DNA from: Betaproteobacteria bacterium
Lineage (GTDB): Bacteria > Pseudomonadota > Gammaproteobacteria > Burkholderiales > SG8-41
Assembly (NCBI GenBank): GCA_020028375.1
Contig: JAHZNX010000187.1
Coordinates: forward strand, 1 to 9,792
Reading direction: 5' to 3'
Length of the DNA stretch: 9,792 bases
Positions within the stretch are counted from its first letter, which is position 1; each line of letters starts with the position of its first letter. The notes beneath the pieces are model-generated. The model was not told the DNA's origin and did not search any database. It worked only from the letters and a program-made list of their open reading frames with translations. Shown here in pieces: positions 6,302 through 9,792 of this stretch. The position numbers and the translations under genes are program-made.

Positions 6302-7006
6302 TCAGCCGTAACGCCGCTGCGCGGCTTCCTTGATCCAGTACGCGCCCGCGTTGAGCGCGAGGACCAGCGAAATAAGGATGACCCCCAGCCCCAGCGCGAG
6401 CGGCAGGTCGCCTTTGCTGGTCTCCAGCGCGATCGCGGTGGTCATGACGCGCGTGACCCCGTCGATGTTGCCGCCGACGATGATGACCGCCCCGACCTCG
6501 GCGGCCGCGCGCCCGAAGCCGGCCAGCACGATGGTCACCAGCGAAAAGCGGGCATCCTGCAGCAGCGTCACGGCCGATGCGAGGGGCCCGGCGCCGAGCG
6601 AGCGCAGCTGTTCCCGGTATTCCTGCCAGGCGTCCTCGACCACCTGCCGCGACAGCGCGGCGACAATCGGGAAAATCAGTATCGTCTGCGCCACGACCAT
6701 GGCGGAGGGCGTGAACAGGATGCCAAGCTCCCCGAGCGGCCCGGCACGCGACAGCAGCAGGTAGACGACCAGGCCCACGACGACGGGCGGCAGGCCCATC
6801 AACGCGTTGAGCACGACGATCAGCGCCCGCCTGCCGGGAAATCGGCTCACCGCGATGGCCGCGCCCAACGGGAGCCCGATGACGCTGGCGATGAGGGCAG
6901 CGGTGAGGCTCACGCGCAGGCTCAACAGCACGATCTCGACCAGCTTCGGATCCAAGCCGAGGATCATCGCGCCCGCGACTGCGAAGGCCTGCGTGATTTC
7001 GCCCAC
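6302..7006 (-). CDS. tupB: TupB, permease of the tungstate/molybdate ABC importer
   Basis: The 234-residue inner-membrane protein has about five to six hydrophobic segments and the BPD_transp_1 fold. Typical TupB stretches are VEIVLLSLRVSLTAALIASVIGLPLG (about 23-48), NALMGLPPVVVGLVVYLLLSR, and the cytoplasmic EAA-type loop around AAAEVGAVIIVGGNIDG (about 169-185), which docks the ATPase. The start is GTG at 7006-7004, because the residues from there (GEITQAFAVAGAMILGLDP) cover the family's usual N-terminus; an ATG 13 codons later would cut it short. It is the first gene of the minus-strand run tupB-tupC-tupA'-molA/B/C-modE and is divergent from moeA across 50 bp. No clear ribosome site is present. 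Confidence 0.9.
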   Translation of the reverse strand: MGEITQAFAVAGAMILGLDPKLVEIVLLSLRVSLTAALIASVIGLPLGAAIAVSRFPGRRALIVVLNALMGLPPVVVGLVVYLLLSRAGPLGELGILFTPSAMVVAQTILIFPIVAALSRQVVEDAWQEYREQLRSLGAGPLASAVTLLQDARFSLVTIVLAGFGRAAAEVGAVIIVGGNIDGVTRVMTTAIALETSKGDLPLALGLGVILISLVLALNAGAYWIKEAAQRRYG

Positions 7007-7056
7007 GATCCAATGTTACGACAATCCGGTACAATTCGTTTTCCCGGGGATCCGCC
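7007..7056. promoter_or_regulatory. Short divergent promoter region between tupB and moeA
   Basis: These 50 bp must hold the signals for both the tup run (minus) and moeA (plus) unless these start inside coding sequence. On the plus strand TACAAT (7030-7035) could be a -10 for moeA, but the bases 17 bp upstream (GATCCA) are a poor -35. A direct repeat, ACAAT-ccggt-ACAAT (7021-7035), is present. GGGGA at 7046-7050 serves as the moeA ribosome site, six bases before its ATG. No ModE-like palindrome is found here. Confidence 0.35.
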
Positions 7057-8228
7057 ATGAACGATCCGGTCCAGAAGCTGCGCGACCTGAGCTGCGCCGA
7101 CGACTACGACCCGAATTCGATGCCGGTCGCGAACCGCTCAATGTGCCCGCTCACGACAATTCGGCGATGGACGGCTACGCGGTGCGCTTCGCGGATCTCA
7201 AGCCCGGGGGCGAGGTCGCGCTCAAGAACGTTGGCAGCTCGTTCGCGGGCGCGCCCTTCAAGGGAACGGTGGGGGCCGGGCAGTGCGTGCGCATCATGAC
7301 GGGCGGGGTGGTGCCGGCCAGCGCCGACACCATCGTCATGCAGGAGCACGTCAATGCGGCCGGGGACGCGGTCACCATCGGGCCCGGGCACAGGAAGGGG
7401 CAGAACCTGCGCCGCGCCGGCGAGGACCTGAAAACCGGGCAGGTCGCGCTGAGGCGCGGCTTGGCCCTCCGCCCCGCTGAAATCGGGTTGATCTCCTCCC
7501 TCGGCATCGGGGAGGTCGGCGTCTATCGCAGGTTGCGGGTGGCGTTCTTTTCCACCGGGGATGAGCTGGTCTCGATCGGCACGCAACCGAAGGAAGGCCA
7601 GATATTCGACAGCAACCGCTACACTATCCACGGCATGCTGACCCGGCTCGGCTGCGAGGTGATCGACATGGGAGTAGTCCGCGACGATCCGAAGCTGCTG
7701 GAAAACGCGTTCCACGACGCGGCCGCCGCCGCGGACGTCGTCATCACCAGCGGCGGCGTGTCGGTAGGGGAAGCCGATTTCGTGAAGGACCTGCTCAACA
7801 AGCTTGGCGAGGTCGTGTTCTGGAAGATCGCGATGAAGCCGGGGCGTCCCCTCGCCTACGGCAAAATTGGCGCCGCCCACTTCTTCGGGCTGCCGGGCAA
7901 CCCGGTGTCGGTCATGGTCACCTTCTACCAGTTCGTCCGCGATGCCTTGCTCGTGCTTTCCGGGCGTTACCCGGTACTTCCACTGCCTACGTTCAAGGTA
8001 CCCTGCACATCAATCCTGAAAAAAGCGCCGGGCCGTACCGAGTTTCAGCGCGGGATCCTCACACAGGATGCCGCAGGAAACTGGAGCGTGCGCGTCACCG
8101 GCGAGCAGGGCTCGGGCATCCTGCGCTCGATGGCGGAGGCCAACTGCTTCATCATCCTGCCCGACGCCCAGGGCAACGTCGCGTCCGGCACGCTGGTCGA
8201 GGTGCAGCCGATGGAAGGCGTGGTGTAA
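7057..8228 (+). pseudogene. moeA: MoeA, molybdopterin molybdotransferase, disrupted by an internal deletion and frameshift
   Basis: MoeA inserts molybdate into adenylylated molybdopterin. The gene starts at ATG 7057 with MNDPVQKLRDLSCADDYDPNSMPVA, a normal betaproteobacterial start. At about 7131-7134 the family sequence jumps to PLNVPAHDNSAMDGYAVR in another frame (codons from 7134). Intact relatives have roughly 30-37 residues between these points, ending in ALGRVLAEDV. The starting frame continues only as unrelated residues to a stop at about 7299. From 7134 to 8228 the remaining 364 residues are intact, with the MDGYA aspartate, IMTGG, FSTGDEL, VRDDP, SGGVSVGEADF and GLPGNPVS motifs and a normal C-terminal domain. 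Internal starts (GTG 7143, ATG 7167) lack ribosome sites and would miss the first strands. The gene is probably broken, or this is an assembly or sequencing error. Confidence 0.88.
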
Positions 8229-8242
8229 TGGGCCGCGCCAAC

Positions 8243-8267
8243 AAAAAAGCCCGGGGGCACCGGGCTT
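8243..8267 (-). terminator. Rho-independent terminator for the formate dehydrogenase operon
   Basis: The perfect eight-base arms AAGCCCGG (8247-8254) and CCGGGCTT (8260-8267) enclose a five-base loop. Read on the minus strand the hairpin is followed directly by a run of six T (8248-8243), as expected for an intrinsic terminator ending the operon that stops at 8293. On the plus strand, toward which moeA runs, only two T then CC follow, so it would be a weaker stop for moeA. It separates the two convergent units. Confidence 0.85.
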
Positions 8268-8292
8268 CCTGGTCTCACTGGAATGCAGGGCG

Positions 8293-8544
8293 CTAGTTCT
8301 TCTTCAGCGCGGCCGCGGACTTGATGCCCTTCTCCCTCTTATAGCGCTCGACCACGCGGTCCATCGCTTTTTCTTCGTCCGCGCGCGCCTTCTTCGTGGC
8401 GTCGGCCGCTTTGGCCTTGGCCTCCGCAGCCTTGGCCTTGGCGGCGTCATCCATGGGCGGCTGGGGCAGCTTGGCGTACGCCAGGCCTACCGCGCCCGCG
8501 ACCAGCAGCGCCGGGACTACCATCCAGAATTTCGGTACCTTCAT
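8293..8544 (-). CDS. Small Ala/Lys-rich membrane-anchored or exported protein at the end of the fdh operon
   Basis: I do not recognise this 83-residue protein. It begins MKVPKFWMVVPALLVAGAVGLAYAKLPQPP: a basic start, a hydrophobic helix of about 17 residues, and an A-Y-A possible cleavage site near 24. It is thus either a secreted protein or anchored with its tail in the periplasm. Residues 31-72 are made of Ala, Lys, Glu and Asp (DDAAKAKAAEAKAKAADATKKAR), a likely single charged helix or coiled coil, encoded by an 11-bp direct repeat (8411-8421 and 8432-8442). It ends AAALKKN. Its ATG overlaps the stop of the cytochrome b gene (ATGA), and GGAGG lies upstream, so it belongs to the formate dehydrogenase operon. 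A terminator follows 26 bp after its stop. A role in assembling or anchoring the enzyme is only a guess. Confidence 0.8.
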   Translation of the reverse strand: MKVPKFWMVVPALLVAGAVGLAYAKLPQPPMDDAAKAKAAEAKAKAADATKKARADEEKAMDRVVERYKREKGIKSAAALKKN

Positions 8545-9596
8545 AGCTTCCACCCCTCCTTCATGGCCGCCGCGCGGGCCGCGGAGGCGGCCCCCGCTGC
8601 GCCGCGCCGGCCCTTCATGACGTCGTTGTACCAGTATTCGTGATGCTCCTTGGCCCAGGTTTCGTCGGTATTGCCGGTGCGCATGTTCTGGTATGCGCCC
8701 TCGACTCCGATCGTGCCCATGTAAATGTGCCCCAGGGAGAGCCCGATCACGAGTACGCCTGCGATCGCGTGTATCACGTTGGCCTGCTGCATGAGCAGGC
8801 GCCCCTGCTCGAAATTCGGGAACAGCAGGATCAGCCCGGACGCGCTCACCAACAGGCACAGGGCCACCACACCGAGCCAGAACCAGACCTTCTCGCCCGC
8901 GTTGAACCGGCCCGATGGCAGATGCTCCCCTGCAAACATGCGCCAGCCTTTGGACATCCACGCGAGATCACCTTTCTCGGGCAGGTTGTCCTTGACGTAA
9001 ATTACGATGAAAACGAGCAGGCTGATGACGAATACCGGCGCCACGAAGTTGTGCACATTCTTGGAAAGGATCGCCAACCACGAAAAAAGCGTGTAACCAA
9101 ACATGGGAAGCAGCACGTACTTGCCGAACAGGATGATCAGTCCCGTCACCCCCAGCAGGCAAAAGCTGATGCTCATGGTCCAGTGCGTGACGCGCTCGAA
9201 ATAGTTGAATCGCTCTATCGTCCGGCCGCTGGGCTTGTCATGCAGCTTGATCGACCCCATGAGGAAATAGATCGCGGCGATGATCGCGCAGACGACGATC
9301 AGCAGCCAGCCGCCATAGATCGTGATCGGGCCATTGCGAATCTGGCGCCAGATCTCGCCCTCGGTCTGAACGAGGACCTTGGTCTCGATACCCCTCACTT
9401 GCGTAGTCTGGTAGGGATTCTCGCCCCCGCGCACGTCGCGCCACATCGGGGCGTTATTGAGAGGCTGATCCTGCTGGCGCTGCGCCTGTTCTTTCGCACC
9501 CCCGCTATCCGCGGACCACGCCAGCGGCGTGAACAGCATCACGCACGACAGGAACACAAGACGAACCAGCACTCGCATGTCACGGTAGCCGGGCAT
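8541..9596 (-). CDS. Formate dehydrogenase gamma subunit (membrane cytochrome b)
   Basis: This 351-residue protein is the diheme cytochrome b subunit that takes electrons from the periplasmic formate dehydrogenase and passes them to quinone. A signal peptide (RVLVRLVFLSCVMLFTPLAWSA) leads to a hydrophilic periplasmic segment with ENPYQTTQVRG. One membrane helix (about 96-114) is followed by the four-helix cytochrome b core. Histidines that could bind heme are in ERVTHWTM (H138), KNVHNF (H182), NVIHAI (H276) and LGHIYMG (H290). The tail has ETWAKEHHEYWYNDV, then an Ala/Arg-rich end. I chose the ATG at 9596-9594, five bases after AGGAGG; a GTG at 9602 would overlap that ribosome site. The gene follows another frame by 27 bp and overlaps the small gene after it. 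The catalytic subunit is outside the window. Partner enzyme identity is from the family's known pairing. Confidence 0.92.
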   Translation of the reverse strand: MPGYRDMRVLVRLVFLSCVMLFTPLAWSADSGGAKEQAQRQQDQPLNNAPMWRDVRGGENPYQTTQVRGIETKVLVQTEGEIWRQIRNGPITIYGGWLLIVVCAIIAAIYFLMGSIKLHDKPSGRTIERFNYFERVTHWTMSISFCLLGVTGLIILFGKYVLLPMFGYTLFSWLAILSKNVHNFVAPVFVISLLVFIVIYVKDNLPEKGDLAWMSKGWRMFAGEHLPSGRFNAGEKVWFWLGVVALCLLVSASGLILLFPNFEQGRLLMQQANVIHAIAGVLVIGLSLGHIYMGTIGVEGAYQNMRTGNTDETWAKEHHEYWYNDVMKGRRGAAGAASAARAAAMKEGWKL

Positions 9597-9623
9597 GCGC
9601 ACCTCCTATGGTTATAGGTTGAA

Positions 9624-9792
9624 TCAGCCGCCCGAAATGCGCACGTACTCGTTCTGGCCGAGATTGCGCGCCTTGACCGCCTTCTCCCACGCGACCTTGT
9701 CGCCCTTGAACTGGTCGCTGTCCCACGGCTGCTTGTCGGGCTTGCCCTGGTACTGGCCCTGCTTGTAGACCGTGACCGAGGTCTTCTCGCCG
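9624..9792 (-). CDS. C-terminal end of an upstream gene, probably another formate dehydrogenase operon member
   Basis: The last 55 codons of a gene entering from the right edge end at TGA 9626-9624. They read GEKTSVTVYKQGQYQGKPDK, then a stretch containing QPWDSDQFKGDKVAWEKAV, ending ARNLGQNEYVRISGG. The piece is hydrophilic, Lys/Gln-rich and lacks cysteines, so no iron-sulfur motif is seen. Its place 27 bp before the gamma subunit makes a formate dehydrogenase alpha or beta subunit the likely owner, but I cannot match this tail to either with confidence. It is too short for a firm product call. Confidence 0.6.
   Translation of the reverse strand, partial: GEKTSVTVYKQGQYQGKPDKQPWDSDQFKGDKVAWEKAVKARNLGQNEYVRISGG

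Noticed and set aside
7007..7056. Possible operator symmetry (ACGA ... TCGT) between tupB and moeA
   Set aside because: Only the outer four bases pair; the inner bases do not, and the CGTTAT/ATAACG ends are absent.
8640..9617. 325-codon plus-strand frame opposite the cytochrome b gene
   Set aside because: It is His/Gln/Asp-rich with no motif, and the minus strand encodes a clear formate dehydrogenase gamma subunit.
9605..9618. Small hairpin CCTAT-GGTT-ATAGG overlapping the ribosome site before the cytochrome b gene
   Set aside because: Five-base AT-rich arms are too weak to claim regulation, and such repeats occur by chance.
1..9792. CRISPR, tRNA/rRNA, insertion sequence, phage or toxin-antitoxin elements, and a Moco riboswitch
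   Set aside because: No repeat-spacer pattern, tRNA-like fold, transposase, terminal repeats or phage genes were seen, and the intergenic spaces (at most 93 bp) are too short for a Moco riboswitch plus promoter.

Overview
The window is GC-rich with densely packed, mostly overlapping genes. It looks like a betaproteobacterial chromosome: the MoeA N-terminus reads SCADDYDPNSMPVA, a form I associate with that class, and the mob/moa, tup and formate dehydrogenase (Fdh) gene types fit. Almost every gene serves molybdenum or tungsten: uptake of the oxyanion, regulation by it, building of the molybdenum cofactor (Moco), and one enzyme family (formate dehydrogenase) that uses it.

Layout. (1) Positions 1-826, minus strand: mobB, then moaD, then the first codons of a gene that is probably moaE. 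A 17-codon reading frame with a good ribosome site lies between mobB and moaD. (2) Positions 827-919: a divergent promoter region holding a 26-bp inverted repeat whose geometry matches a ModE operator. (3) Positions 920-1672, plus strand: a TSUP (TauE/SafE) membrane transporter, overlapping at its 3' end with a convergent gene. (4) Positions 1632-7006, one long minus-strand run, in transcription order: tupB (permease), tupC (ATPase), a tupA whose 3' end is missing, then a second importer of the FecCD/BtuCD type (binding protein, permease, ATPase; MolABC-like by context), then a single-domain ModE-type regulator. (5) Positions 7057-8228, plus strand: moeA, with an internal deletion and frameshift near its 5' end. 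(6) A terminator hairpin at 8243-8267. (7) Positions 8293-9792, minus strand: the end of a formate dehydrogenase operon, with the tail of an upstream gene, the cytochrome b (gamma) subunit, and a small Ala/Lys-rich membrane-anchored protein.

How it fits together. TupBC(A) and the MolABC-like system are two unrelated ABC importer types that probably take up the same class of oxyanion. MoeA, MoaD(E) and MobB carry out molybdenum insertion, dithiolene formation and nucleotide attachment. Formate dehydrogenase would consume the product. The ModE-like protein and the operator-like palindrome suggest that metal supply controls cofactor synthesis and the TSUP transporter together.

The main oddities are two deletion-type lesions. 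tupA is cut after about residue 215 and joined directly to the second importer. moeA has lost about 30-37 codons and its frame. Either the organism is switching from TupABC to the MolABC-like importer and has moeA copies elsewhere, or one or both lesions are assembly errors. No RNA genes, CRISPR arrays, insertion sequences or phage genes were seen, and no gene-free stretch exceeds 100 bp.
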